NCBI GenBank assembly: GCA_027886175.1
Contig: JAJNNQ010000028.1
Span: forward strand, 2,911,001-2,975,000
DNA length: 64,000 nucleotides
Direction of reading: 5' to 3'
From: Phylloscopus collybita
Taxonomy: Eukaryota > Chordata > Aves > Passeriformes > Phylloscopidae
This document shows, piece by piece, positions 20,511-31,379 of this stretch; position 1 is the first letter of the stretch, and every line of letters starts with the position of its first letter. The notes below the pieces were generated by a model. The model did no database searches and was not told the DNA's origin. It saw nothing but the letters and a program-made list of their open reading frames with translations. Made by a program: the position numbers and the translations under genes.

Positions 20511-21660
20511 CCTGAGTGTCTGGAAGTTTGGCTGTTGGCAAGAAAGGAGCTGAAGAACGACACCCATGGCCACGGGACGTCGGGATCGGGTTGAGAGTGC
20601 AGGCAGCAAAACCTCTGCCTTTTCTGCTCCATTAAAAAACCTGAACGCGGGCGGTGCCGTGTTTTTCTTTGGAACCCCCAACAGCAGGGCTCATCCTACC
20701 CACGTCCAGCATCACCAGCAGTAACTTGGTGTCGAGGTGGATTTCAGAGACAGCCGTAAAACCAGGGCGGCATTTTATGTTGTAACTCTCCCAACCTCAT
20801 TGTTTACTAACAGAGAAATCCAAACCAAAGCAAACTTAAACACCCCAAAGCAAATCCCCCGAAAAACAGCCCCCCTCCCGAAAAAAAACATGAAAAGAGA
20901 AAATATGCCAATATTATTTTAATGAAAATGAAATCTTTACCTCTTGGAAAACCACGCCATTTTAATTGTAATTAATTGTCCTTCTGCTGTGTTAGGTTAA
21001 TGAATTCATATCACTTAAAATATCGGTTAAAACACAAACACGAATTTAAAAAAATACAGAAATGGAACAATATAAATTCTAAAAATAGAAATATAAAATG
21101 AAAAAAATATTATCAATTATATAAAGACAATATATCATGTTACATGTTGCATATAATATATGAGATATAATATAGATAGGAATATAAAAGATAAATTGTA
21201 ATGATAAATAGCAATATAAAAATAAAAAAAGATTAAAAATTTGGAAATATAACCTAAAATAAAGACTTTTTTTGGTTTGAATTTCATTGGTGACAGGGTT
21301 CTTGTGGTTGTGGTTGGGAGACTTTTATGGCATTTAATTCAGAGAATTTTTGGAAGGGGATTTTTGGACGCCTTTTTTGCCTCCGCTCTCTGCCTGTCCC
21401 CGACCCAGGGCTGAGATCGGGCGCAGTGCTGCCACCGTGTGGACAGAGCGCGGTACTGCAGCGCTCTCCCGTGCCCGTCCCCAACGTGTGTGACAGACCC
21501 TGGCTGAAATCTGGGCCAGTGCTGCCACCGAGTGGACAGAGCGAAGTACTGCAGCGCTCCCCCTCAGCCCACCCCGATGCATGTGGCAGCCCCGGACTGT
21601 GAGCCTGGGGGCGCTGCTTGACCTTTCCAAGACGGCGGCAAAAAGGGCGGGAAAAAAGCA
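20440..21660 (+). repeat. Duplicated block, copy A (about 1.2 kb)
   Basis: Starts in A/T-rich sequence, then GAGTGTCTGGAAGTTTGGCT and a long non-coding stretch, ending near an AAGACGGCGGC segment. It matches 27195-28345 closely over about 1 kb. It has an internal tandem duplication of about 110 bp near 21415-21570 (GTGCTGCCACCGTGTGGACA twice) that copy B has only once. No conserved protein is recognised. Short GC-rich exon-like patches at 20510-20740 alternate with A/T-rich sequence. Confidence 0.85.
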
Positions 21661-21839
21661 AGGACCCTGGTGGCATCTAGCCAGCTGCCTGCGCAAAAAC
21701 CCCACCACAGCACCGGCCGAGAGTGATTTTTCTGGGGGGTTTCCCGGCGCGCGAGCACGAGCTGGAGGCTCAGCAGTGCCCCCGAGGGGTTCCGGCAGTC
21801 GATTTAGTCAGGCACTTCTGTCTGGAGCCGGGGAGACAC

Positions 21840-22340
21840 AGGGCTACCACAAAAAAGATGGCGGCTCAAACGGAAGCGGCTTCAGCCACAACTAAGCTGG
21901 CGGCGAGTGAGGGCGGAAGTCATGTGACAGCCTTCTCAAGGTGGCTTGCTCGGCCATTGTAATTTTTTAAAAGTGTGAGTTGCATGACTTTCTGTTACTA
22001 GTGACTTTTTTGTAGGATCTTTTATGTGTTTAGTGAAAGGATTTTTAAAGAGTATGAGTTTTGTTTTGTTAAGTTTTTTTAATATGCCGAAAAAAAGACG
22101 CCGCTCCAGGCATCGTCTCCATGGTAACTGCCGGGCCGCTCTAGGCCTCGTCTGTATGATAACTTCCGGGCCGCTGCGTCTCTCGTTTCCATGGTAACCC
22201 CCCGGGCCGCTCTGAGCCACGTGTCTCTGCTCACTTCCGGTCCGCACCGGTCGCGTGTCAGAGCCGCTCCGCCGCACCTCGCTGCTCTCGGGGGGAATCC
22301 CGCCGGCTGCCGCTGCTTCCGGGTGGGCTCGGGGGGATTT
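21840..22340 (+). promoter_or_regulatory. CpG-island promoter with ETS, YY1-like and RFX X-box-like motifs
   Basis: CpG-rich segment with AAGATGGCGGC at about 21857, GTCATGTGAC near 21920, and from 22100 four tandem units of about 35 bp starting CGCTCTAGGCCTCGTCT. Two of these contain CCATGGTAAC in an RFX X-box context, one has the degenerate form TATGATAAC, and two carry the ETS core CTTCCGG. The run-out to 22800 is strongly G-rich (GGGGGGATTTGG repeats). The exon remnants that follow on the same strand are the likely target. Confidence 0.55.
21962..22085 (+). repeat. Short dispersed repeat, copy 1
   Basis: Contains GTAGGATCTTTTATGTGTTT followed by AGTGAAAGGATTTTTA. It matches 26219-26335 with a few substitutions and small indels. 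Confidence 0.85.
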
Positions 22341-22780
22341 TGGGGTCTCCGGGGCGGGGGGGGAGGGGGGGTTTGGGGTCTCCGGCGGTTTTTGGGGGGT
22401 CCCGGGGGTCCCGGGGGTGCCGGCCCCGCGCTGCTGCTGACGGTGACGGCGCTGCGGGGCCGGAAATGCAGCCTGCAGGGACGGCGGGGAGGGGCTGGGG
22501 GGGTTTGGGGGGATTTGGGGGGCTTTATCGGATTTGGGGAACTTTGGGGGGATTTGGGGGGGGTTCGATGGGGTTTTGGGGCTTGCTGGGTTTTGGGGGC
22601 AGTTTTGGGGGATATTTGCGGGGGGCGGGGGGCTTGGGGATGGTTCGGGGGTTTGGGGGTTCCGGGGGGCGGGTTTTGGGGATTGTTGGGGTGGGGTTTG
22701 GGGATGGTTTTGGGGTTTCTGCAATGGTTTGAGGCAGTTTGGGGGGGTTGGGGCTTCTGGGATTATTTTTTCTTTAAATA
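22340..22780. repeat. G-rich GGGGATTTGGGG repeats
   Basis: Irregular G-tract repeats downstream of the CpG promoter. The same strand would be the non-template strand of + transcription, favouring R-loops. No exon seen. Confidence 0.65.
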
Positions 22781-22894
22781 ATGATAGTAAAAAGTGTCAA
22801 GTTTGAAGTTGTTATCATTAAAAATATGTAATATCTAGCAAGAAAACCAAAATATTAAAAAAGTTAATTAACATTTTATTAATTTTAAATTTAG

Positions 22895-25894
22895 GTTGTA
22901 GCGTGTTAAAGAAGAAAAAAAGAGATTTGGAGCTATTGCTGGAAAATGGGGCTTGTGTCAGAAAGGTAAGTGGAGGTTTCCTTAGAAAGAGTCTCTGTTA
23001 GTGGTTTGTTTGAAAGTTTTGTAGAGGGGAGAAGGTTGGAATTTGTTTTGTTCATAGAGAAAGAATATAAATTTCTCCAGCTGAGATGGACTGGATGTAG
23101 CCCTTAAAATCAGCAGTGAATTTTCAGTGGCTCACAAAATTCAAAGTGAAGCCTGGTGAGGCCAGGGAAGGTTCTCTGTCCCACCCAGATACTGTGAATA
23201 TATGAAGCCAGACCGAGTGGCACTCCACGCCTGTTTCTAGGCAGTAGAGTCTCCTCTAAATTCCCAGCACTCTTTAACAAATTTCCAGAGCTGTCATTTC
23301 CTGTCTGCAGCAGGCACACGTTTGTGGGGAAAAAAAAGTCTTTTTTTATACCCCAAGGAATAATGAGGAACTGGAAGTCTTCTCACGAAACTGAACAAGC
23401 CAAGGAAGTTTTAAATTCTTGAGGTTTTCAAACATGTCCTTGGTTGGGGAATTTTACTTTATGTGCAATTTAGAGTTGTTATTATAGTCATTAAAATTTT
23501 ACTAGCTCGGTCCTGGAGACTTCAGAAGTGTCTGTTTCTTTTTAGCCTAATTTAGAAACACTTGTGTATAGATGTACTGTTCTGGTAGTTGTTCTCTTCT
23601 TAATTGATTTCTTAGGGAAAAATAGTATCAATTACAAAAATGAAAGGAAAGAAGGAAAACATGGACATGGAGTGTTGTTGCAACTTTATAATGACATTAT
23701 ATATGGTTATTGGTATCTGCTGATAGGAAGAAATTCACTGCTGAGCCCTACAGTACAGTTTATCAAATGCTAACAGTTTGATACAGTAATATTCAACAAC
23801 ACTAATGCCATAATAATTGATATGGTTGCAGAAATTGATCCAGAATGACACTTTTCACAGAAAAAATTATATTGGAAACTAATTGAAAAGCTGAGCTTGC
23901 TTAATGTTTCAATGAAATACACATTTTCCCTAGGTTCTTTATCTTTTGGCACCGTGCTTCATAATGAATAATTTAACACGGAAAGGAGCTGATAATTCCT
24001 TTTTTAATTCATTATGCTGGTTAAGCACAATGACTTGGACAGCTGGCATTCTTTTTCCAAAGGAAAAAATTTCTTGTGCATTCTTGCTTTGATAGATGAA
24101 GAGGAAAAAGAAGAAATGAGGTAATTGTATGAGGAACTTCACAGCAAGGTAGAAGTGAGTGACCTAGCTTGATCAAAGGAGTGTGAGTTGTGTGGATGTG
24201 CTGAGCTGAGTTCCACGTTGATGTTGAGATGCTGTTTGTGTCCATGCCAGAACATCTTTCTGGACTCTGTTTCACCTACTTGGTGATTCCTCTGAATGGC
24301 TGAGGTTGGCAGCAGCCCCTGGAGAACCTCCAGGGTTTCCAGTACTGAAGTTCAAATCTGAAATTTTGTTTTTGGAGAATGACAGTGGCGTTTGAAGAGC
24401 TTCGGTTGCAAGCGGAGAACAACAGACTGGAAATGAGTTTCAAATGTGAGAATTCTATTTATTGTGTTTGTGCTCCTGGCTCAACAGTTTTGTACTTCAT
24501 AACTTCAGTTACACGTGCAGTGCCAGGGCAGACAGATGTGGAGTGCAGGAATGGTGAGCAGGCCACACTGAGACACTGGGACCCTCTTTTATTCATTTTA
24601 ATTCATTATTATTCATTTAATACCCTGCCTGTATTCACTGCCTGGCCCCTCCTGTTGCTGTTCCACTGGGCCAAATTTGGAACCTTGTTTTTCAAACAGT
24701 CACGCAAAGTTGTCTGTGAAGTGCAGTCAAGAGATCAATATTTATTTCATGTAATTAGTTTATCTAAAAATTTAGAGGTTTTTTGACACAGTGGTCTAAA
24801 TGCAGAGAATTTAATGTAGGTTATTTTTTTTATTTGTGATGGTTGATACTGGTCTGTAAAAAGTCAGTTTTTGCCCCCTCCAGCTTCCATAATTCTGCCT
24901 TTAAGAAACACAGATTTCTGTAAGTATGTATTTGTTTACTTTTATGCCTACTGTTCCGAAGCTGTACAAGTTAAATTTGTTCTGTGTTGCAGACAGATAG
25001 ATCACCTGCTTGTTGAAAGGTCAGTGTTTTGAAAGTGCTTGTGGTAAGACTGTCCTATTGTCCTTGAAGTTTCAAATGCAGTGCTTTGTACTTACATTTG
25101 GGCTTTTAAAATTACCATTTTCTCAGATGAAAGAAATGTGAAGACGAGTCCAAGCTGCTTACCTCGGAGCTCCAAAATAAATCTGCTGAACTGGGTAAGG
25201 CTTGTAAAAAGACAAAAAAGAAATGAGCTCGGCAGTCATAAAAATATTTTCTGCTGGCCCTAGATCTCATCTGACAGGTGAGAAATGTAATTGCCTGTCT
25301 TCATCTATGTTGGGGGCATCTACACAGAAGTGTTCAAAAGTGAATTGCTAATGCATGTCTAGAATGAGGCAAAGTGTTTGATAATAAGGAAATGAATGTT
25401 TAAAAAGGTGTAATAAAAGGAGGAGAAAAGACAATGTAGATTTTTTTGGCAAAATTTATACCCAGTCATGAGTAAGATGTGTTTCTTTGACTTTGAGTCC
25501 AAGTTCAAAGTGACAGTGTTTAAGTTGTGAAACTGCTGTTTATGAAGTAAAGAAGAACTAGTGTTAAAGAGGTATGATACCACAATTGCAAAAAAATGGA
25601 AAGAACAGTTCTTTAACCACAACAAGAGGGATGCTTTTTCCAGGTATCACCGACAACCCAAGCTGCAAATCTGACCCGGCATCAGCAAGCACAAAGAAGA
25701 CCTGAATCAGGTGAGACCAAGTTGAATTTCAAAACAGAACTGAGCAATAATAAACTGAAAAGACTCAAATAATTCAAAAATTCTGGAAAAAGAGCTTTCT
25801 CTGTTTAACTTCTCTGCTTTTGTTCCTACTTTTATTTTTTTCACAGCCGAAAAGAGAATGGGCTTCCAAATGACTGTTTTACAAATGTAAAAAG
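22895..25894 (+). pseudogene. Splice-flanked coiled-coil exon remnants, SYCP1-like
   Basis: Five exon-like segments have acceptor and donor signals: 22895-22965, 24378-24445, 25127-25194, 25644-25710 and 25847-25894. The second encodes FEELRLQAENNRLEMSFK, very close to a coiled-coil segment of synaptonemal complex protein 1. The first (KKKKRDLELLLENGACVRK) could fit an upstream part of the same protein, weakly. In the third and fourth, the frames that look like coiled coil (SKLLTSELQNKSAEL; KHKEDLNQ) contain in-frame TGA codons, so the copy looks broken. Introns are retained, so this is a partial segmental duplicate and not a processed copy. The promoter-like island lies 0.6 kb upstream. The SYCP1 link rests on one exon. 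Confidence 0.45.
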
Positions 25895-26218
25895 GTAAAG
25901 TTCTATTCTCGAGGTTTTTTTCTAAGGTGACACCCATAAGTTGGCTGGTATGTTAGCTAATTTATTGTACCCTACCAAACAGACAATGTGCATTAACCTC
26001 TTTTTTTCTTTTATGTTACCCTTGGTTATACTGATCAGATCATAATTACAAGAGAAGTACCATCCAGTGCTGAAGGAAATCCAGTTCTCTCAGGTTCATC
26101 GTAGAAGTAAAATTCTCAAATAATAAAAGAGCAGGGTTTTTTAAGAGTTTTAAAAGGAGATATAAAGATTTGGGGTTTTTTTTTCAAGTAAGTAGCCAAG
26201 TAAGTAGATCCATAATAT

Positions 26219-26335
26219 TTTAAAGTATTAATTGCATGGCTTTATATTACTAGTTATTTCTGTAGGATCTTTTATGTGTTTAGTGAAAGGATTTTTAGGA
26301 GTATTGGTTTTGTTAAGTTTTTTTTTATATACAAA
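26219..26335 (+). repeat. Short dispersed repeat, copy 2
   Basis: Second copy of the repeat at 21962-22085, again containing GTAGGATCTTTTATGTGTTT. From 26335 to 26800 no gene is seen. Confidence 0.85.
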
Positions 26336-26799
26336 AAATATATAGGGCGGTTTGGGGGGATGTTTGCAAATGCCAGTTTTCCGTCCTAGTTGGAGTTTTG
26401 CTGCATCATAGGGCACATTTCCAAGGACATTTACCAAATTCCTATTGGTAAACCCCAATTGTTCAGCACCAGCCAACTTGCTAAGTGGGTTTTTTTTTTT
26501 TGCCATAATTCATCTCTCTGTAAAGTTAAATGTACTGCATTTTTACCTATCCCATTAAAATCCCATTAAAACTTAAATCCTAAACGGCCTAATTGCTGTT
26601 CCTTGGACACAATGGGGTGGTTCTTTCCTGGCTTGGCACATTTGGATGTTCATCCAAAGTGAGCTTTCCACTCAAACAGAATTTGTTTCCAAGCAAAACT
26701 GGGGATTGCCTAGAAAGCTTTACTTGCTGGGAAGCACAGGGTTTGTTTTCCCTACCCCTGCAGAATCCAGGAGCTGTGTTAGGCAATGGCATGAGGGGA

Positions 26800-27240
26800 G
26801 AGCTGCATTTATTTAATTTTGTCTTTTATTCTATATATTGTTTATTTTACTTTTTATTTATTGCTTTTTTGATTTTGGGTTTTTTTAATGCTATATTTTG
26901 ATTTTATTGTGTTTTATTTCTTCATGATATTTTCTTTCTTATTCTGTATTTTTAAAATGTTTTTATGTTTTATTCCCTCTAATTTTATTTTTATTTTAGC
27001 TTTTTATTTTTAAATTCCTTTTCTTCTTTAATTTTATTTTTAATATCTATAATTTTTTAATTTTATATATTATTTTTACTTGCTTTGTTTTAGTTTTGTA
27101 TTTTTATATTTTTATTTCATTTATCTTATTTTTCTTTTTATATTTTTTACTATATTTTTATTACTTTCAAATTTATTTTATTTTTAAATTTTTATTTCTA
27201 TTTTATTTTATTTTTTCATGTTTCCTTTCTTCCTTTATTT
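26800..27240. repeat. T/A low-complexity leader of duplicated block B
   Basis: TTTATTTTTATTTT-type sequence with very low G and C, parallel to 20290-20510 before block A. Confidence 0.7.
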
Positions 27241-28345
27241 TTTTTTGCCCATTACTCTTTCTTGCCCTGAGTGTCTGGAAGTTTGGCTGTTGGCAAGAAA
27301 GGAGCTGAAGAACGACACCCATGGCCACGGGACGTCGGGATCGGGTTGAGAGTGCAGGCAGCAAAACCTCTGCCTTTTCTGCTCCATTAAAAAACCTGAA
27401 CGCGGGCGGTGCCGTGTTTTTCTTTGGAACCCCCAACAGCAGGGCTCATCCTACCCACGTCCAGCATCACCAGCAGTAACTTGGTGTCGAGGTGGATTTC
27501 AGAGACAGCCATAAAACCAGGGCGGCATTTTATGTTGTAACTCTCCCAACCTCATTGTTTACTACCAGAGAAATCCAAACCAAAGCAAACAAAAACACCC
27601 CAAAGCAAACCCCCCGAAAAACAGCCCACCTTCCGAAAAAACACGAAAAGAGAAAATATGCCAATATTATTTTAATGAAAATGAAATCTTTACCCCTTGG
27701 AAAACCAGGCTAGTTTAATTGTAATTAATTGTCCTTCTGCTGTGTTAGGTTAATGAATTCATATCACTTAAAATATCATAAATAAATTTAAAATAACATA
27801 AACACAAATTTAAAAAAATACAGAAATGGAACAATATAAATTCCCGAAATAGAAATATAAAACGAAAAAATATTATCAATTATATAAAGACAATATATCA
27901 TATTACATGTTGCATATAATATATGAGATGTAATATAGATAGGAATATAAAAGATAAATTGTAATGATAAATAGCAATATAAAAATAAAAAAGATTTAGA
28001 ATTTGGAAATATAACCTAAAATAAAGACTTTTTTTGGTTTGAATTTCATTGGTGACAGGGTTCTTGTCGTTGTGTTGGGAGACTTTTGTGGCATTTAATT
28101 CAGAGAATGTTTGGAAGGGGATGTTTGGACGCCTTTTTTGCCTCCGCTCTCTGCCTGTCCCCGACCCAGGGCTGAGCTCCGGTGCGGTGCTGCCACCGTG
28201 TGGACAGAGCGCGGTACTGCAGCGCTCCCCCTCAGCCCACCCCGATGCGCGTGGCAGCCCCGGACTGTGAGCTTGTGGGTCTTTCATATCTTTTTTTCCC
28301 GCCCTTTTTGCCGCCGTCTTGGAAACATCAAGCAGTGCCCCAGCT
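27195..28345 (+). repeat. Duplicated block, copy B, with inverted end
   Basis: Matches block A (20440-21660) in order until about 28280. The last 55-60 bp (28286-28345) then match block A 21603-21658 as reverse complement: CCGCCGTCTTGGAAA here, TTTCCAAGACGGCGG there. It lacks the internal duplication of about 110 bp of copy A. Confidence 0.85.
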
Positions 28346-28605
28346 GGACACACCTTCGTGCATGTGTGTCACACCTGGGCACACCTGGGCACACCTGGAC
28401 ACACCTTTCGTGCGTGTGTGTCACACCTCTGTGTGTGCATGTCCTGCCTGGGGACACCTGGACACACCTGGGCTCATCTGGACACACCTGTGTGTGTATG
28501 TGTGTCACACCTGGGCACACCTCTGTGTGTGTGTCTCACACCTGGGCTCACCTGTGTGTGTGTGCGTGTCACACCTGTCTCACCTGTCCCCCCTAGGTGC
28601 TCCGG
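28346..28605. repeat. CACACCTGGG / GTGTGTGTCACACC minisatellite
   Basis: Irregular units of 10-30 bp with CACACCTGGGCACACCTGG and TGTGTGTCACACCT. Open frames on both strands are compositional. Confidence 0.8.
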
Positions 28606-29210
28606 CCCCGCCCCCCCACCCCCCCCAAGCTGATTTTTGCAGGTTTTGAAACAAAAAAAACCAAAAAAACCCCAAAAACGCCACGAGCGGCCTTGGACCC
28701 CCCACAAAGCCCCCGGCTCAGACCGGCCCAGACTGGGTGGGTCAAACCAGTTTAAACCGGTTGGTCCCAGCCAGTCCCAGTCCATCCCAGTTCAAACCAG
28801 TTCCAACTGGTCAGTCCCGGCCCATCCCTGCCTGGGACTCCCCAACCCACCCAGGATGCACCTGGGGCCCCTCCCCCACCACCAGCGTTGCCTCTGAACC
28901 ACTCCCCCACTCCGGACCCGTCCCCTCTCTTTTGTGAGGGTGGGGGAGGGGGGGGAAGGGGGAGGGGAAGGGGGGGGCGGAGCAGTACAAAAATAAATAA
29001 ATAAACAAGTAAATAAAATTTCCTCATTATTTTTTGGGGGATGTTGCCTTTTTGTGGTGGGGGGGGAAATTTCAGAACTCTGACACCCGCCCCCCCCCAA
29101 ATCCCCAAATACCCCCAAAAATCCCGGGCCCCCTCCCTCCTCCCCGCCCCCCTCCCTTCCCGCCGCCCCCCCCAATTTTTGTCACCTTCAGTGCCCCTCC
29201 CCGATCCATC
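28605..29210. other. GC-rich spacer with CCAGTCCCAGT repeats and G-runs, no gene seen
   Basis: Contains CCAGTCCCAGTCCATCCCAG-like repeats at 28740-28850, G-rich runs at 28935-28980 and C-rich runs at 29085-29175. No splice-supported coding exon recognised. Confidence 0.5.
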
Positions 29211-29822
29211 CCTCTGCAGTCGATTGCCCCTCCCCGATCCATTGCTCTGCGCTCGATTGGACATCCTTGATCGATTACTCGGCGCTCGATCGATCAGCCT
29301 GGATCGATTGCTCGACGCTCGACTAGTAATGCCTGGATCGATTGCTCGACGCTCGACTCGTAATGCCTCGATCGATTGCTCGACGCTCGACCAGTAACGC
29401 CTTGATCGATTGCTCGACGCTCGACTGCTAATGCCTTGATCGATTGCTCGACGCTCGACTGCTAATGACTTGATCGATTGCTCGACGTTCGACTCGTAAT
29501 GCCTGGATCGATTGCTCGACGCTCGACTGCTAATGCCTGGATCGATTGCTCGACGCTCGACTCGTAATGCCTCGATCGATTGCTCGACGCTCGACTGCTA
29601 ATGCCTGGATCGATTGCTCGACGCTCGACTCGTAATGCCTCGATCGATTGCTCGACGCTCGACTCGTAATGCCTGGATCGATTGCTCGACGCTCGACTGC
29701 TAATGCCTTGATCGATTGCTCGACAGTCGACTGCTAATGCCTGGATCGATTGCTCGACAATCTACTCGTAATGGCTGGATCGATTGCTCGGCGCTTAATT
29801 GGTCGTGCCTTGATCGATTATG
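29210..29822. repeat. CpG-dense 34-bp tandem array
   Basis: About 17 units of 34 bp: ATCGATTGCTCGACGCTCGA followed by CTCGTAATGCCTGG. Each unit holds five or six CpGs plus the palindromes ATCGAT and TCGA. The first three units are diverged, the centre is homogeneous, and the last two decay. 34 bp does not keep a reading frame. CpG density this high with little decay is unusual for vertebrate repeat DNA. Confidence 0.93.
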
Positions 29823-30100
29823 TTTTTTGTTTTTTGGGGTTTTTAATGGATTTTTTTGGCTTTTTTAGGTTTTTTTTGTTTTTTGGGGGGGGTTGGGTTT
29901 TTTTGGTGATTTTTTGGGGTTTTTTGGGTTTTTTTAGGGATTTTTTTGGGATTTTTTGGTGTTTTTTTGGGGCTTTTTTTTGGGATTTCTTTGGGGGTTT
30001 TTTTGGGATTGTTTTAGGGATTTTTGGCGGGGTTTTTTGGATTTTTTGGGGGGTTTTTTTAGGGATTTTTGGGGTTTTTTGGGGGCATTTCCCGCTCGGC
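29822..30100. repeat. TTTTTTGGG low-complexity tract
   Basis: About 280 bp of T and G only, apart from rare A and C, as GGGATTTTTT and GGGGTTTTTT units. Extremely strand-asymmetric and the probable cause of the hydrophobic open frame seen here. Confidence 0.85.
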
Positions 30101-30109
30101 CCCGCCCCT

Positions 30110-30480
30110 CAGGGAGCCGAGCCGAGCTGAGCTGGGCGGAGCCCAGCGCAGCGAGCGGCACCGAGCGCAGCCGATCAGAGCCGAGCTTCCCCGAAGAGCC
30201 GAATCTAAACGACTGTATCCGGAAATAGCCGAGGTGTGCCGGGAACAGCCGAGCATAGCCGAGCTTGCCCGAAGAGCCGAATCTGAACGACGGCATCCGG
30301 AAATAGCCGAGCATAGCCGAACAGAGCCGAGCTTCCCCGAAGAGCCGAATCTGAACGACGGCATCCGGAAATAGCCGAGCATAGCCGAACAGAGCCGAGC
30401 TTCCCCGACGAGCCGAATCTGAACGAATGCATCCGGAAATAGCCGAGCATAGCCGAACAGAGCCGAGCTGGATCTGAGCC
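30110..30480. repeat. 68-bp tandem array, about 4.5 copies
   Basis: Units start AGCCGAGCTTCCCCGAAGAG and continue CCGAATCTGAACGACGGCAT. Copy starts are near 30179, 30257, 30325, 30393 and 30461; the first spacing is 78 bp, the rest exactly 68. CCGA subrepeats make it CpG-rich. 68 bp is not a codon multiple, so coding is unlikely. Confidence 0.9.
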
Positions 30481-30499
30481 GAATCTAAACGATGGAGGA

Positions 30500-31270
30500 A
30501 AGGATGGAATGCACCTTCTCCGGAGATGTGCAATGAAGGACTAAATTGCAAGGAAGGGGAGTATTTATAAACTGTCTCCATGTTTCCCTGTCATTCTGGG
30601 CATTTGGATTTAGCCTGGGCTGGTCAGTTAAATCAGAAACAAGCCAACCCAGCTCCTGAACTCCCTATGAATGTTTGAAACACCTCCACAGAAAGACAAG
30701 TTACTAGGGATTCCAAAAGCAAAATTGTAAATGAAGGCTAATGATTGCTGGGAAATTTCCTTAGGAGTTATGAACCTCAGGCATGTGGGATTTTGGAGGT
30801 GTACCTGCAAGAGAAGAGGGGTTTTATCCATACCAAGGGAAGTCCGGAGCCCTAGTGTGTCAGCTGCAGAGCAGGAAGTGTGCAGGGAATGAGCAGCAAG
30901 TCCCCTCTGCCCCTGCCCTGCCCTCACACTGAGAGTGACAGCAGCCACAGGTGTGAGCTGTGAGGATGATCAGGGGACAGGGCCACCCACAGGTGTGAGC
31001 TGTGAGGATGATCAGGGGACAGGGCCACCCACAGGTGTGAGCTGTGAGGATGATCAGGGGGTGGCTCCTGCCGCGGGGGCTGCTTTAAGAGGGGAGCCTG
31101 GGCTCTCTTCAGCCTGGAGCTGCTGGAGCAGAGGGCTGAGGAGGTGCTGAGGGACAAACCTTTGTGCGCAGAAGCAGCAGGTGAGCCAGTGTGGGTTTGT
31201 AGGGGGGATTTCTTTCCTTTCCCTTTTCAATTTCATCCTGCTAATCCTTTCCCAGTGTCCTCAAAAAAAG
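30500..31270 (+). repeat. D repeat family, copy 1, with three 41-bp-type monomers and one exon-like spacer
   Basis: GAGTATTTATAAACTGTCTC at about 30560 starts a segment matching 48490-48990 and, more weakly, 61930-62310. It is followed by three copies of the CACAGGTGTGAGCTG monomer (30940-31055). The next segment is an exon-like stretch: CTCTCTTCAG acceptor, an open frame with ELLEQRAEEVLRDKPLC, and a GCAG/GTGAGC donor near 31182. The coding status of that stretch is unknown. I recognise no family. Confidence 0.7.
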
Positions 31271-31379
31271 AAAAGTGGGGGTTATGAGGACAAAAAAAGT
31301 TCAAATCAGGGGAAGAAACTCTTCTCCACTTACAGTCTAAATTAGGAAGAATCCCCCTTTACCTGGGATTTTGATAAAT

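Noticed and set aside
21400..21570. GTGCTGCCACCGTGTGGACA repeats as CTCF sites
   Set aside because: The resemblance to CCANNAGRKGGCRS fails at several core positions.
29210..29822. CRISPR-like short repeats of 34 bp
   Set aside because: No spacers; units abut directly. It is a tandem satellite.
29750..30130. 126-codon hydrophobic ORF rich in Phe, Gly and Trp
   Set aside because: Encoded by the T/G-only tract; a compositional artefact that looks like membrane segments.
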